Source: Vibrio breoganii (GTDB lineage Bacteria; Pseudomonadota; Gammaproteobacteria; Enterobacterales; Vibrionaceae). Taken from it: a stretch of 64,000 nucleotides of DNA. Below are positions 38,687 through 47,979 of this stretch, piece by piece. How positions within the stretch are numbered: the stretch's first letter is position 1; the number at the start of each line of letters is the position of its first letter. Position numbers and translations under genes: made by a program. The notes beneath the pieces were generated by a model. That model saw only the letters and a program-made list of their open reading frames with translations, did no database searches and was not told the DNA's origin. The stretch lies in contig NZ_CP016177.1 of NCBI RefSeq assembly GCF_001677275.1, positions 1,240,001 to 1,304,000 on the forward strand, given 5' to 3'.

Positions 38687-39394
38687 TTACTTATTAAAGT
38701 TTGTTTTCGCTGCGTTGAACTTGTCTACGTAAGCCATCATGTCTTCTTCAACCCAAGGGATAAGACCGCTAGCAATCATTCGTTTACTACCTGTACCGAT
38801 AACTTGACCGTCTCCCTTAAACTCGAAGTTCAGGGTGACTACACCGCGTTTACCATTCACATCAAAGGTGGCGCTAGACAGTTCTACTGTCGGCTCCTTG
38901 ATATCAAAGCGATCAAACTCAAGCTTCATGCTTTCATAAATGATAAGAGGGCGTTTAGTGTTGAACATCATTTGCTCTTCTTTCATAAGAGGAACCATGA
39001 TGTGAGGGAAGTTCATGCCTGAAAATTGTACATAGCCACGAATTACATTCTCAATGAGCTCAGCATCGGTGCAGATGTCACCACGACGCTCCATGCTCAG
39101 ATATTCTTTGCCTTTTTTATCTACCACCGCGCTGTTTTCATCACAGGCGTGATCTAACTGTAATTCAACGCTATCACCCACCATTCCAGAGAAGGTGAAT
39201 TTCATGTTCTGGCTTAGTCCCTCATTCTGCAGTAATACCGCGAATAATAGGTCACCGGGTACGCAGAAACGCTTGTTGTCTTCATCATGTATAGGGTTGA
39301 AGTCACCCGCAACACCTTTAGCAAAATCACTTGCTTGCTTGCGAGTAAAATGAATTGATGAATTATCACTTACGAAGTACGGGGATAGAAACAT
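38687..39394 (-). CDS. DUF3581 family protein
   Basis: The 235-residue protein matches DUF3581: MFLSPYFVSDNSSIHFTRKQ, DFAKGVAGDFNPIHDEDNKRF and CVPGDLLFAVLLQNEGLS. The DFNPIHDEDNKRF stretch resembles the active-site region of MaoC-like hotdog dehydratases, so a hotdog fold is plausible. Its role is unknown. The ribosome site is weak. The 337-bp gap on its 5' side is the thrS leader. Confidence 0.78.
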   Translation of the reverse strand: MFLSPYFVSDNSSIHFTRKQASDFAKGVAGDFNPIHDEDNKRFCVPGDLLFAVLLQNEGLSQNMKFTFSGMVGDSVELQLDHACDENSAVVDKKGKEYLSMERRGDICTDAELIENVIRGYVQFSGMNFPHIMVPLMKEEQMMFNTKRPLIIYESMKLEFDRFDIKEPTVELSSATFDVNGKRGVVTLNFEFKGDGQVIGTGSKRMIASGLIPWVEEDMMAYVDKFNAAKTNFNK

Positions 39395-39549
39395 AGTTAC
39401 AGCTTAAATCTTTGTTATTAGTAGATATGTGAATGGAGTATATCAAAGTGTAAAAACTTAATGGTCTATCCAGTATATAAATGTGTGCATAACTGTGTAA
39501 CTTAACGTGTTGAATTACGGGATTAAAGCCGTGTAATCCGGCATTTTGG

Positions 39550-39577
39550 TTGTTATTTGAGTGATTTTGGTTACAAT
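39550..39577 (+). promoter_or_regulatory. Possible promoter of thrS
   Basis: TTGTTA (39550-39555) and TACAAT (39572-39577) are separated by 16 bases and lie about 155 bases before the thrS ATG, leaving a long leader. I see no convincing tRNA-like operator in it. Otherwise the 337-bp gap contains no gene. Confidence 0.35.
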
Positions 39578-39731
39578 GCTCAGCTTGCTGTTATTTGAAT
39601 CCAATCACATCAGTAATTGTGAAGGACTTAATGGCCATTTCTTTGGCTCTTGTATTCTAGGCATTGAACGCAAGAGATTAACTTAAAACATGTGTTGCTT
39701 CGTATGTAACACCACTGGAATAGGACTTAAA

Positions 39732-41660
39732 ATGCCTGTAATTACTCTTCCTGACGGCAGTCAGCGTCAATTTGACAACCCTGTATCAACTCTAGATATC
39801 GCAGCTTCTATCGGCCCTGGTCTTGCAAAAGCAACCATCGCTGGTCGTGTTGATGGCGAGCGCGTTGATGCTTGTGATCTTATCGAACAAGATGCAAGCC
39901 TAGAAATCATTACTGCAAAAGATGAAGTTGATGGTCTTGAGATCGTGCGCCACTCATGTGCTCACCTTCTTGGTCATGCAATCAAACAGCTTTACCCTGA
40001 TGCGAAAATGGCTATTGGTCCAACGATCGATAACGGTTTCTACTACGACATCGATATGGAGCATCACCTTACGCAAGAAGATTTAGAAAAAATCGAAAAG
40101 CGTATGAAAGAGCTTGCTAAGACCAAGTATCAAGTTGTTAAGAAAAAAGTCAGCTGGCAGGAAGCTCGCGATGCATTTGAAGCACGCGGTGAAACCTACA
40201 AGATTGAAATCTTGGATGAGAACGTTTCTAAAGACGATCGTCCAGGTCTTTACCACCATGAAGAATACATCGACATGTGTCGTGGTCCACACGTACCGCA
40301 CATGGGCTTCTGCCAACACTTTACGCTACTTAACGTAGCAGGTGCATACTGGCGTGGTAACAGCGACAACAAGATGCTACAGCGTATCTACGGTACTGCA
40401 TTCCACGACAAGAAAGCTCTTAAGGCGCACCTAACACGCCTTGAAGAAGCGGCTAAGCGTGACCACCGTAAGATTGGTAAGCATCTAGACCTGTTCCACA
40501 TGCAGCAAGAAGCACCGGGTATGGTGTTCTGGCACCACAATGGTTGGTCTATCTTCCGTGATCTAGAAGTATTCATTCGTCAAAAACTGACTGAATACGA
40601 TTACCAAGAAGTAAAAGGTCCTCTAATGATGGATCGTGTTCTTTGGGAACGCTCTGGTCACTGGGACAAATACGCTGACGCGATGTTCACAACGAACTCA
40701 GAAAACCGTGAATACGCGATTAAGCCAATGAACTGCCCAGGTCACGTTCAGATCTTTAACCAAGGTCTAAAATCGTACCGCGATCTACCGCTACGTATGG
40801 CTGAGTTTGGCTCATGTCACCGTAACGAACCGTCAGGTGCGCTACACGGCATCATGCGTGTTCGTGGCTTTACTCAGGATGATGCACACATCTTCTGTAC
40901 TGAAAGCCAGATCCAAGATGAAGTGATTAGCTGCATCAAGATGGTCTACGATACGTACCAAACATTCGGCTTCGATAACATCGTAGTTAAGCTGTCTACA
41001 CGCCCTGAAAAGCGCGTAGGTTCTGATGAAATCTGGGATGAATCAGAAAAAGCACTAGAGCAAGCTCTGCAATCTTTGGATATCGCTTATGAGATCCAAG
41101 AAGGCGAGGGTGCGTTCTACGGACCGAAAATTGAATTTACTTTGTATGATTGTCTGGATCGTGCGTGGCAATGTGGTACAGTGCAACTCGATTTCAACTT
41201 ACCAGGCCGTTTAGGTGCAACTTATGTCGGTGAAAACAACGAACGTTTAGTTCCTGTTATGATTCACCGTGCAATTTTGGGTTCACTTGAGCGTTTCATC
41301 GGTATCTTAATCGAAGAATACGCTGGTTTCTTCCCAACGTGGTTGGCGCCAGAACAAGCGGTAATTTTGAATATTACTGACAAACAGTCAGAATATGTAC
41401 AAGAAATCGTACAAAAATTGCAAAAAAGTGGAATTAGAGCCAAAGCGGACTTGAGAAATGAGAAGATTGGCTTTAAAATCCGCGAACATACTTTAAAACG
41501 TGTACCGTACATGTTGGTTGTCGGCGACCAAGAAATGGAAGCTGGCGAGATTGCAGTACGTACTCGTAAGGGTAAGGACCTAGGCAAGTTCAAAGTGGAT
41601 GATTTTATCTCTTACATCCAAGCCGAGGTTTCAAACCGTAAGCTCAATCTGGAGGAATAA
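39732..41660 (+). CDS. thrS: Threonyl-tRNA synthetase
   Basis: ThrS is the class II synthetase that charges tRNA-Thr. The 642-residue protein is E. coli-like: TGS domain ([10 protein letters not shown]), editing domain with [18 protein letters not shown], class II catalytic core with MNCPGHV (zinc Cys) and [24 protein letters not shown] (motif 2 region, split here by reading), and the C-terminal anticodon domain. ATG 39732 has TAGGA upstream. It is followed at once by infC, as in E. coli. Confidence 0.97.
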   Translation: MPVITLPDGSQRQFDNPVSTLDIAASIGPGLAKATIAGRVDGERVDACDLIEQDASLEIITAKDEVDGLEIVRHSCAHLLGHAIKQLYPDAKMAIGPTIDNGFYYDIDMEHHLTQEDLEKIEKRMKELAKTKYQVVKKKVSWQEARDAFEARGETYKIEILDENVSKDDRPGLYHHEEYIDMCRGPHVPHMGFCQHFTLLNVAGAYWRGNSDNKMLQRIYGTAFHDKKALKAHLTRLEEAAKRDHRKIGKHLDLFHMQQEAPGMVFWHHNGWSIFRDLEVFIRQKLTEYDYQEVKGPLMMDRVLWERSGHWDKYADAMFTTNSENREYAIKPMNCPGHVQIFNQGLKSYRDLPLRMAEFGSCHRNEPSGALHGIMRVRGFTQDDAHIFCTESQIQDEVISCIKMVYDTYQTFGFDNIVVKLSTRPEKRVGSDEIWDESEKALEQALQSLDIAYEIQEGEGAFYGPKIEFTLYDCLDRAWQCGTVQLDFNLPGRLGATYVGENNERLVPVMIHRAILGSLERFIGILIEEYAGFFPTWLAPEQAVILNITDKQSEYVQEIVQKLQKSGIRAKADLRNEKIGFKIREHTLKRVPYMLVVGDQEMEAGEIAVRTRKGKDLGKFKVDDFISYIQAEVSNRKLNLEE

Positions 41661-41663
41661 GCT

Positions 41664-42218
41664 ATTAAAGGCGGAAGACGTGGTCAACAACAACCGGCCA
41701 AACAAAACCAGCATCGTTTAAACGATGAAATCCGAAGCGTTCGTGAAGTTCGTTTAAGTGACGCCGAAGGCGAACCAGTAGGTATCGTTACTTATCAAGA
41801 AGCGCAGACTATAGCAGACGAAGCTGGTATGGATCTCGTAGAGATCAGCCCTAACGCCGAGCCACCAGTTTGTCGTGTGATGGACTATGGTAAATTCCTC
41901 TTTGAAAAGAGCAAAGCTCTTAAAGAGCAAAAGAAGAAGCAAAAGCAGATTCAGATTAAGGAAGTAAAATTCCGTCCTGGAACTGATATTGGAGACTATC
42001 AGGTAAAACTACGCAACCTGACGCGTTTCCTAGAAGACGGCAACAAAGTGAAGGTAACAATTCGCTTCCGTGGCCGCGAAATGGCACACCAAGACATCGG
42101 TGTAGACGTTCTGAAGCGACTGAAAGAAGATACAGTAGAATTTGCTGTTGTTGAATCTTTCCCTAGCCGAATTGAAGGTCGTCAGATGATCATGGTGCTA
42201 GCCCCTAAGAAGAAGTAA
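41664..42218 (+). CDS. infC: Translation initiation factor IF-3 (ATT start)
   Basis: IF-3 prevents subunit association and checks the start codon. The protein (184 residues) aligns with E. coli from [10 protein letters not shown] onward, with [35 protein letters not shown] and the C-terminal [14 protein letters not shown]. The start is ATT at 41664, with GGAGG upstream overlapping the end of thrS. E. coli infC also starts at AUU, through which IF-3 represses its own translation. A conventional ATG occurs only at 41829, inside the conserved domain. Confidence 0.95.
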   Translation: MKGGRRGQQQPAKQNQHRLNDEIRSVREVRLSDAEGEPVGIVTYQEAQTIADEAGMDLVEISPNAEPPVCRVMDYGKFLFEKSKALKEQKKKQKQIQIKEVKFRPGTDIGDYQVKLRNLTRFLEDGNKVKVTIRFRGREMAHQDIGVDVLKRLKEDTVEFAVVESFPSRIEGRQMIMVLAPKKK

Positions 42219-42239
42219 TTACAGGCCTGCAAGTAATGT

Positions 42240-42269
42240 AACCTCGCTGCTGTATGCGGCGGGGTTTTA
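42240..42269 (+). terminator. infC-rpmI intergenic hairpin (attenuator-like)
   Basis: AACCTCGCTGC pairs with GCGGCGGGGTT over 11 bp (two G-U) around TGTAT and is followed by TTTAT. In many bacteria L20 controls rpmI-rplT through leader structures at this place. Whether this is a true attenuator or a partial terminator is not decided. Confidence 0.65.
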
Positions 42270-42321
42270 TTCGCCCTAATTACTATTGTTTAATTAACTC
42301 AACAATGCGGAGTTATTCATC

Positions 42322-42516
42322 ATGACTAAGATGAAAACCAACAAAGGTGCTGCTAAGCGTTTTAAGAAAACTGCTGGTGGTATCAAATTTAAGCACGCTG
42401 GTAAACGTCACATCTTGACTAAGCGTACTACTAAGAACAAGCGTCAGCTACGTCCAAATGCAATCCTTCCTAAGTGTGAAGTGGCTGCAGTTATTCGTAT
42501 GATGCCATACGCTTAA
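42322..42516 (+). CDS. rpmI: 50S ribosomal protein L35
   Basis: The 64-residue basic protein begins [20 protein letters not shown] and contains [20 protein letters not shown], the L35 signature. It starts at ATG 42322 with GGAG nearby. It is probably co-regulated with rplT. Confidence 0.97.
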   Translation: MTKMKTNKGAAKRFKKTAGGIKFKHAGKRHILTKRTTKNKRQLRPNAILPKCEVAAVIRMMPYA

Positions 42517-42557
42517 TTCTTTTTAGTTTATAATTCGTTTAGTTTAGGAGAAGCATA

Positions 42558-42911
42558 ATGCCTCGCGTAAAACGTGGTGTACAAGCTCGTGCACGTCATA
42601 AGAAAGTTCTAAAACAAGCTAAAGGTTACTACGGAGCACGTTCACGTGTTTACCGCGTAGCTTTCCAAGCAGTTACTAAAGCTGGTCAATACGCATACCG
42701 TGACCGTCGCAACAAAAAGCGTCAGTTCCGTCAGCTATGGATCGCTCGTATCAATGCTGCATCTCGCCAGAATGGTCTATCTTACAGCCGTTTCATCAAC
42801 GGTCTTAAGAAAGCATCTATCGAGATCGACCGTAAGATCCTTGCGGATATCGCGGTATTCGACAAAGCTGCATTCGCAGTTCTAGTTGAAAAAGCAAAAG
42901 CTGCTCTATAA
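42558..42911 (+). CDS. rplT: 50S ribosomal protein L20
   Basis: The 117-residue protein ([36 protein letters not shown]) is standard L20, a 23S rRNA-binding assembly protein that also represses the rpmI-rplT message. TTTAGGAGAAG precedes the ATG. In E. coli pheM-pheST-ihfA follow directly; here the operon ends at a terminator and pheST is 9.2 kb away. Confidence 0.98.
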   Translation: MPRVKRGVQARARHKKVLKQAKGYYGARSRVYRVAFQAVTKAGQYAYRDRRNKKRQFRQLWIARINAASRQNGLSYSRFINGLKKASIEIDRKILADIAVFDKAAFAVLVEKAKAAL

Positions 42912-42936
42912 TTTTTAGAACACCAAAGCTTTATTT

Positions 42937-42964
42937 AAAGGAGACCTTAGGGTCTCCTTTTTTA
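42937..42964 (+). terminator. Terminator after rplT
   Basis: AAAGGAGACC / GGTCTCCTTT form a 10-bp stem with loop TTAG, then TTT. Confidence 0.93.
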
Positions 42965-42978
42965 TTGCTTATAATTCC

Positions 42979-43048
42979 TAGCTGATAGCTGATAGCTGAT
43001 AGCTGATAGCTGATAGCTGATAGCTGATAGCTGATAGCTGATAGCTGC
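42979..43048 (+). repeat. 7-bp tandem array, TAGCTGA x9 plus partial
   Basis: Nine perfect copies (42979-43041) and a tenth ending in C lie between the rplT terminator and the end of a convergent LysR gene. The unit is self-complementary around AGCT. Similar words fill the tRNA spacers near 4 kb. Confidence 0.93.
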
Positions 43049-43051
43049 TAT

Positions 43052-43981
43052 TCATTCCGACTGAAAGTGTTGCTTTCCAAGCTCAATGGATTTGCTTAGG
43101 TCGTCTTTAATCAGCGGTAAGCAAAGCTCTCTAAACCACTGATGCTCTGGATCGTTATTATAACGAGCGTGCCAAAGTAGGTAATAGCTGTGTTCGTCGG
43201 TATCAAAGGGGACGGGCTTAACAACCAAGTCTCTATCGGCAAAGCCTGCGGCAATGTGCAGGGGAACCGTCATCAATGTTTGGGTGAGGAGCAAGGCTTC
43301 GACACCAGAATCAAACGAGGGGACGGTGGCGAATATGTGCCTCTTTTGTCCAGCATCTGCGATCAGTCGATCCACTTCTCTTTGTTTATCAACGACGCCA
43401 TTCACCAAAATGTGTTTAGCATCGGCGTAGCGCTTTGTGGTCATCGACATATCGGCTAGGGGATGTGAGGCCGACATCAGCACAACGTACTTATCGCCTC
43501 CAAGACGTTTGCCGTACAGATTGTCCGGGATCTCTTCTGCCATGGTCGCTACCACATCAACACTTCCCTTATGCAACTCACTAAGGTCTTCACTTTGCCA
43601 AAGTTGCGTCGTTAAACTGGATAAAGGGGACTGCTCCTCTAATTGCTGGCAAATAACCGGCAGTATCTTAGGGGCAATGAAGGCGTTGAAGGCGAGGGTA
43701 AAGCGGCGAGTGATTTCTTTGGGAATGATTTCTTCTGGGGAATAGAGTCGGTTTAGCCTTTGCAAGAGTTCAGGTAACTCTTTTTGTAAGTGGGTAGCAC
43801 GCTGACTCAGTGAGAATTGATTGCCTTCACGGATCAATATGGGATCACCGAAGGCATCTCGGATCTGCAGGAGTGTTTTGCTCATTGCCGACTGACTGAC
43901 ATTAAGCTCTTGGGCAGAGAGTGTCAGGTTGCGGGTTTTGAGCAATGAATCCAGCGCGATTAACAGCTTATAATTGTGCAT
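43052..43981 (-). CDS. LysR-type transcriptional regulator
   Basis: The 309-residue protein has an N-terminal HTH (residues 3-60, RNLTLSAQELNVSQSAMSKT) and a LysR effector domain of the NodD/LeuO-like kind (RRFTLAFNAFIAPKILPVI). ATG 43981 has AAGGATG upstream; a longer start adds 11 residues without homology. The target is unknown. The stop is 4 bases from the TAGCTGA array. Confidence 0.85.
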   Translation of the reverse strand: MHNYKLLIALDSLLKTRNLTLSAQELNVSQSAMSKTLLQIRDAFGDPILIREGNQFSLSQRATHLQKELPELLQRLNRLYSPEEIIPKEITRRFTLAFNAFIAPKILPVICQQLEEQSPLSSLTTQLWQSEDLSELHKGSVDVVATMAEEIPDNLYGKRLGGDKYVVLMSASHPLADMSMTTKRYADAKHILVNGVVDKQREVDRLIADAGQKRHIFATVPSFDSGVEALLLTQTLMTVPLHIAAGFADRDLVVKPVPFDTDEHSYYLLWHARYNNDPEHQWFRELCLPLIKDDLSKSIELGKQHFQSE

Positions 43982-44027
43982 CTTTTCATCCTTGATAAGA
44001 TTCAAACCATCCAACGGGCGGTAATTA

Positions 44028-44510
44028 CTACAACGTTTTTAGCATCCACACGTCACACATATTGTGTAGCGTTCCTTCTAACGGAGCAGATAGATGCTCA
44101 AAACCGAGCTTTTCATAAAGACGCACTGCAGAATTCATATTAGATAGAGTATCTAAATAGCACTGAGTGAAACCTTGCTCTTTGGCAAACTCTAAACAGT
44201 GGTTAGACAGGGCTTTGCCTAGACCTAGTCCTCTTGCTCCCTCTAGTAGAAACAATTTTTTTAATTCACAAGTCGATGAGCCTTCAGTAAAGGGTGCAAC
44301 GCCACAACCGCCCACCACTACACCATCTTTAAGCGCGACAAAGTAACGGCTCTTGTTCTCTAGCGTGTAGTATCGACTCATATTCTCTACTTCAGGATCT
44401 GAAGGGCCATAGCCTTCACCAACGGCGCCAAATTCCTCACCTACTTTCTTGATGACCTCTTTTACAACAGGATCAAACTCTGGGCTTATGCTTACGATTT
44501 CTAAAGACAT
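44028..44510 (-). CDS. GNAT family N-acetyltransferase
   Basis: The 160-residue protein has the acetyl-CoA loop LEGARGLGLGKALSNHCLEF (motif A, R/Q-x-x-G-x-G/A) and YLDTLSNMNSAVRLYEKLGFEHL (motif B). The acceptor substrate is unknown. The 47-base gap to the LysR gene suggests possible co-transcription. Confidence 0.85.
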   Translation of the reverse strand: MSLEIVSISPEFDPVVKEVIKKVGEEFGAVGEGYGPSDPEVENMSRYYTLENKSRYFVALKDGVVVGGCGVAPFTEGSSTCELKKLFLLEGARGLGLGKALSNHCLEFAKEQGFTQCYLDTLSNMNSAVRLYEKLGFEHLSAPLEGTLHNMCDVWMLKTL

Positions 44511-44731
44511 AGGATTTCCTCATTCTCTATTATTCTTGGTCTGTAGTAACAAGTTACCGTTATTTATCGCTATAGAGAAATGGATAAAATGACTACTTAG
44601 TATGAATTTTTATCAAGTCTAGCAGAAATGGGAGAATTATTATCATGCTAATTTACTGAGCATTGTACTTGTCACAAGGGTTGGTTTGATAAATACTGAG
44701 TTGTTATGAATCAGTATTTTAGGGATAAGAG

Positions 44732-45568
44732 ATGAGCAATGTGTTGGTTGATTGTGCTTGGCTAAACGAGCATTTAGATGATAAAGATCTGGTACTGCTT
44801 GATGCCTTTATGCTGAAGGTCGTGGGCAAAGAACCTATTGAGTACCCAGAGTTCGTCACCATTCCCGGCGCGTTGCCCTTTGATATTGAAAATGATTTTT
44901 GTAACAACGAATCGACGCAGCTGCACGCACTTCCTACCTCACAACAATTTACTGAACAGGTTCAGAAGCTAGGCATTAACAAGCAAAGTAAGGTCGTGAT
45001 CTTCGATAATCAAGGCATTTATAGCGCTCCTCGCGCATGGTGGACGTTTAAAGTGATGGGCTTTGACAATGTGAAGGTGTTAGATGGCGGACTACCTGCG
45101 TGGATTGAGAAAGGGTACCCAACCACTTCCGCTTATGCAGAAGCTTCTGGCAAAGGCGATTTTGTCGCTAGCTACGATTCAAATAAAGTGACTGACTATC
45201 AAACGGTACTATCAGAGCTAAACAATCCTCAACAATTGGTTGTCGATGCCAGAGGCAGCGCGAGGTTTAATGCCGAAGTAGCAGAGCCAAGACCAGGCGT
45301 TAGAGCGGGGCGAATCCCTAATTCTGTGAATCTTCCTTTTGCATCGCTAATGGAAGGGAATGGGTTTAAATCGAAACAGGTACTATCACAGCTGTTCTCG
45401 AATGTTGATACTGCTGACTCTGAGCGTATGGTGTTTTCCTGTGGCTCGGGGATCACCGCTTGTATTCTGATCTTGGCGGCTCATGAAGTGGGTCTATCCA
45501 ACACCATTTTATACGATGGCTCTTGGGCGGAATGGGGCTCTAATGAGGCACTTCCGCTAGGAAAGTAA
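44732..45568 (+). CDS. Thiosulfate/3-mercaptopyruvate sulfurtransferase
   Basis: The 278-residue protein carries two rhodanese domains. The first (residues 1-135) is inactive; the second has the catalytic loop SCGSGITAC. CGSGVTA-type loops are typical of mercaptopyruvate sulfurtransferase (SseA), so that activity is more likely than thiosulfate. It works in the cytoplasm in sulfur transfer. It is monocistronic. Confidence 0.87.
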   Translation: MSNVLVDCAWLNEHLDDKDLVLLDAFMLKVVGKEPIEYPEFVTIPGALPFDIENDFCNNESTQLHALPTSQQFTEQVQKLGINKQSKVVIFDNQGIYSAPRAWWTFKVMGFDNVKVLDGGLPAWIEKGYPTTSAYAEASGKGDFVASYDSNKVTDYQTVLSELNNPQQLVVDARGSARFNAEVAEPRPGVRAGRIPNSVNLPFASLMEGNGFKSKQVLSQLFSNVDTADSERMVFSCGSGITACILILAAHEVGLSNTILYDGSWAEWGSNEALPLGK

Positions 45569-45578
45569 ACAAAAAACG

Positions 45579-45602
45579 AGGAGCCATAAAGGCTCCTTTT
45601 TT
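45579..45602. terminator. Bidirectional terminator
   Basis: AGGAGCC / GGCTCCT around ATAAA has A and T runs on both sides and serves the sulfurtransferase and the convergent adhesin gene. Confidence 0.9.
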
Positions 45603-45616
45603 CGTGAACTTATTTG

Positions 45617-46666
45617 TTAGAACTCATAACCCACACCAGCGTATGCACTCATTGATTCTGTTGCTGTGTCGTAAGCGCCACCGAGTTTTGCAGTAAAGTT
45701 CTCGGTGAATCGTTCACCGACACCTACAGCAACCGCTTGTGCATCACCGTGATAACCCACTGCGGCAGTAACCGCGAATTTACCTACACCATATGGGTCA
45801 ACTAGACCTGCAAAAGCAGCTGATTCGGCATACGCACCATCTACGTTTTTAGCCATTTGTTCGAAGTCTTCTCGTAAATCTTGAAGATCTGCGCTGTTTT
45901 GTGCCACTTTCTCAGAGTTTTGCTCAACCATAGCGCGGTTCTGCTGAGCCATCGCTTCTGCATGTGTGGCGTGATCATTCGCATTGGCTACTTGTTTCTG
46001 CTGATTACGCAGAGTCTGCGTATGAGCATCGAGAGTGTGTTTATGTTCTGCTAGCGTTGCTTCATTACGCTCAACCATAGCTCGGTTCTCTAGTGAGTGA
46101 TTCGCATTTTCCGTTACTCCTTGCGAGTTGGCATTAGCGGCGCGAGCATTGGCTTTAACTTGCACATCTTGACGATCAAGATTCGCTTTATTTTCCAAGG
46201 CGTGACCAGCATTCTCAGTTAACTGTTGACGCTGTGCATCTTGCTGACGTTGCACTCGTCCTAACCACTGATTGTTGTTGTGAGCAGTTTCCGCGTTACC
46301 TAGCGCTGCTACGTGGTTTACATCGGCTTGTTTTTGCACTCGCCCTAACCACTGATTGTTGTTGTGAGCAGTTTCCGCATTGCCTACCGCTGCTACGTGG
46401 TTTGCATCGGCTTGTTTTTGCACTCGCCCTAACCACTGATTGTTGTTGTGAGCAGTTTCCGCATTACCTACCGCTGCTACGTGGTTTGCATCGGCTTGTT
46501 TTTCCACTTGCCCTAACCACTGATTGTTATTGTGTGAGGTCTCTCCAGCTGCTACTGCTGTTCTGTGGTTCATCTCTACTTGCTGTTCTAGTGTCTGAGT
46601 CGCGAGTGCGTTTACTGAAACAGCTGTAACTGATAGAGCAAGTAGAGTTTTAGTTAGATTTTTCAT
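45617..46666 (-). CDS. YadA-like trimeric autotransporter with a repeat stalk
   Basis: The 349-residue protein has a signal peptide (cleavage near VNALA-TQ, residue 21). Four 28-residue repeats follow (core NHVAAVGNAETAHNNNQWLG; the first is degenerate), then a long polar coiled-coil stalk (about 135-275, with LENRAMVERNEATL and AMAQQNRAMVEQN). The C-terminus is a YadA anchor of about 70 residues with beta strands and a terminal Phe (AYAGVGYEF), expected to trimerise in the outer membrane. There is no clear head domain, so binding would rest on the repeats. ATG 46666 was chosen because AAGGTGAAT precedes it. Confidence 0.85.
   Translation of the reverse strand: MKNLTKTLLALSVTAVSVNALATQTLEQQVEMNHRTAVAAGETSHNNNQWLGQVEKQADANHVAAVGNAETAHNNNQWLGRVQKQADANHVAAVGNAETAHNNNQWLGRVQKQADVNHVAALGNAETAHNNNQWLGRVQRQQDAQRQQLTENAGHALENKANLDRQDVQVKANARAANANSQGVTENANHSLENRAMVERNEATLAEHKHTLDAHTQTLRNQQKQVANANDHATHAEAMAQQNRAMVEQNSEKVAQNSADLQDLREDFEQMAKNVDGAYAESAAFAGLVDPYGVGKFAVTAAVGYHGDAQAVAVGVGERFTENFTAKLGGAYDTATESMSAYAGVGYEF
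46260..46595. repeat. 84-bp coding repeats x4
   Basis: Four successive 84-bp units begin at 46260, 46344, 46428 and 46512 inside the adhesin gene. The middle two are almost identical at DNA level and the outer ones diverge. Being a multiple of three, copy changes keep the frame. Confidence 0.9.
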
Positions 46667-46881
46667 TATATTCACCTTCAATTAAATGTTAGTTAGTGCC
46701 CGTTGTTGCTTCAGTTCGTTGGGCATGCATTTAATTTAGGTGTTTTCAGTCGCTCAGAAAAACGACATTTTGGAATAGGGGGTGTGAGATAATTTCATGT
46801 GCATTAGGTCTAGTAGTCTATTAATGCATTCTTTTAGTCAGCGTCGAAATATCTCACAGTTAACGCTTGTTGATAGGATAA

Positions 46882-47967
46882 CTAGGGTAGCAGTCGCATC
46901 ACCTTGCCACTGTCTGTGGTGATATACAGGTAATCATCAGGTGAGACTTGTATATCACGAATCCTTTCGCCTAAGTCTTCAAATAGGCGCTTCTCTTCAA
47001 TCAGTTCCTTACCGTCTAACTTGATAACGTTGATGTGAGTGAGCTTTAAGGCGCCTGCGAGTAGCTTTCCATTAAGTTCTGGATAGCGTTCGCCTCGATA
47101 CATAATGAGTGAGGAGGGCGCAATTGATGGGGTGTAAACAAGTGAAGGCGGTGTAACCCCTTCTTGGTACTCAGAGTCACCGACCATTAAAGGACCCCAG
47201 TATTCTTTGCCGTGAGAGGTCATGGGCCAGCCGTAGTTGTGTCCTTTCTCAATCCTGTTTATCTCATCTCCTCCACGAGGACCATGCTCGATTGCCCATA
47301 GTGTTTTTGTTACCGGGTCAAAGGTTATCCCTTGCGTATTTCTATGCCCATAGCTCCATATCTCAGGTAACGCATTGTCACTGCTTACATAGGGATTGTC
47401 TTTTGGTACTGAACCGTCAGCGTTAATACGTAGAATGGTGGCAGCATGATTAGAGATGTCTTGACCGTTATCCCTATCGCCTCTATCTCCAATGGAAAAA
47501 TAGAGCATGCCCTCATCATCAAACACAATGCGGCTACCAAAATGTCTTCCGGTATCTGAGTGAGATTGGGTAGGCAGGATTTCCTTGAAATTACTGAGTG
47601 AACCCTTGGCATAGGTTGCTGAGGCTAGGGTAGTGCTCGGGCCTTTTTTATCATTCTGGCTGTAGGTGATGAACAACTGGCTGTTGTCTTTCGGGTTAAA
47701 GGCGAGGTCTAGCAGTCCGCCTTGACCACTAGCGTACACATCCTTAGGTTTGTACAGAGCTTTGACCTTTCCTGAGGGGATGTCCAGCTCCACGATAGAA
47801 CCATTACGCTCGCTAATGACGGCGGTTTTACTATCGGCAAACTCGATTGACCAAGGCACTTTTAATCCAGTTGCTACGGTTTGCAAACTGTAGGCGTGGC
47901 TTAGGTTTACACAACCCAATGTTCCCAACGCGACTGCAAGTAAATGACTTTTTTTCAACCTAAGCAT
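46882..47967 (-). CDS. PQQ-dependent sugar dehydrogenase (YliI/Asd-like)
   Basis: The 361-residue protein has a signal peptide (LSHAYS, cleavage near residue 25) and a six-bladed propeller of the soluble aldose sugar dehydrogenase type: VPWSIEFADSK, GQGGLLDLAFNP, SYGHRNTQGITFDP, EHGPRGGDEINRI and NYGWP. These periplasmic enzymes oxidise aldoses with PQQ. No PQQ synthesis genes are in the window. The lipoprotein gene upstream ends 12 bases before it, so they may form an operon. Confidence 0.88.
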   Translation of the reverse strand: MLRLKKSHLLAVALGTLGCVNLSHAYSLQTVATGLKVPWSIEFADSKTAVISERNGSIVELDIPSGKVKALYKPKDVYASGQGGLLDLAFNPKDNSQLFITYSQNDKKGPSTTLASATYAKGSLSNFKEILPTQSHSDTGRHFGSRIVFDDEGMLYFSIGDRGDRDNGQDISNHAATILRINADGSVPKDNPYVSSDNALPEIWSYGHRNTQGITFDPVTKTLWAIEHGPRGGDEINRIEKGHNYGWPMTSHGKEYWGPLMVGDSEYQEGVTPPSLVYTPSIAPSSLIMYRGERYPELNGKLLAGALKLTHINVIKLDGKELIEEKRLFEDLGERIRDIQVSPDDYLYITTDSGKVMRLLP

Positions 47968-47979
47968 GCCTGTTTCCTT

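Noticed and set aside
42979..43048. TAGCTGA array as a CRISPR-like array
   Set aside because: The units are contiguous 7-mers without spacers, and there are no cas genes anywhere in the window.
46260..46595. 84-bp repeats as a CRISPR array
   Set aside because: They are in-frame coding repeats with no unique spacers.
46234..46629. 131-residue repetitive frame (repeated CCCEQFP) on the plus strand
   Set aside because: It is the antisense of the adhesin's 84-bp repeats; the period comes from the real gene on the other strand.
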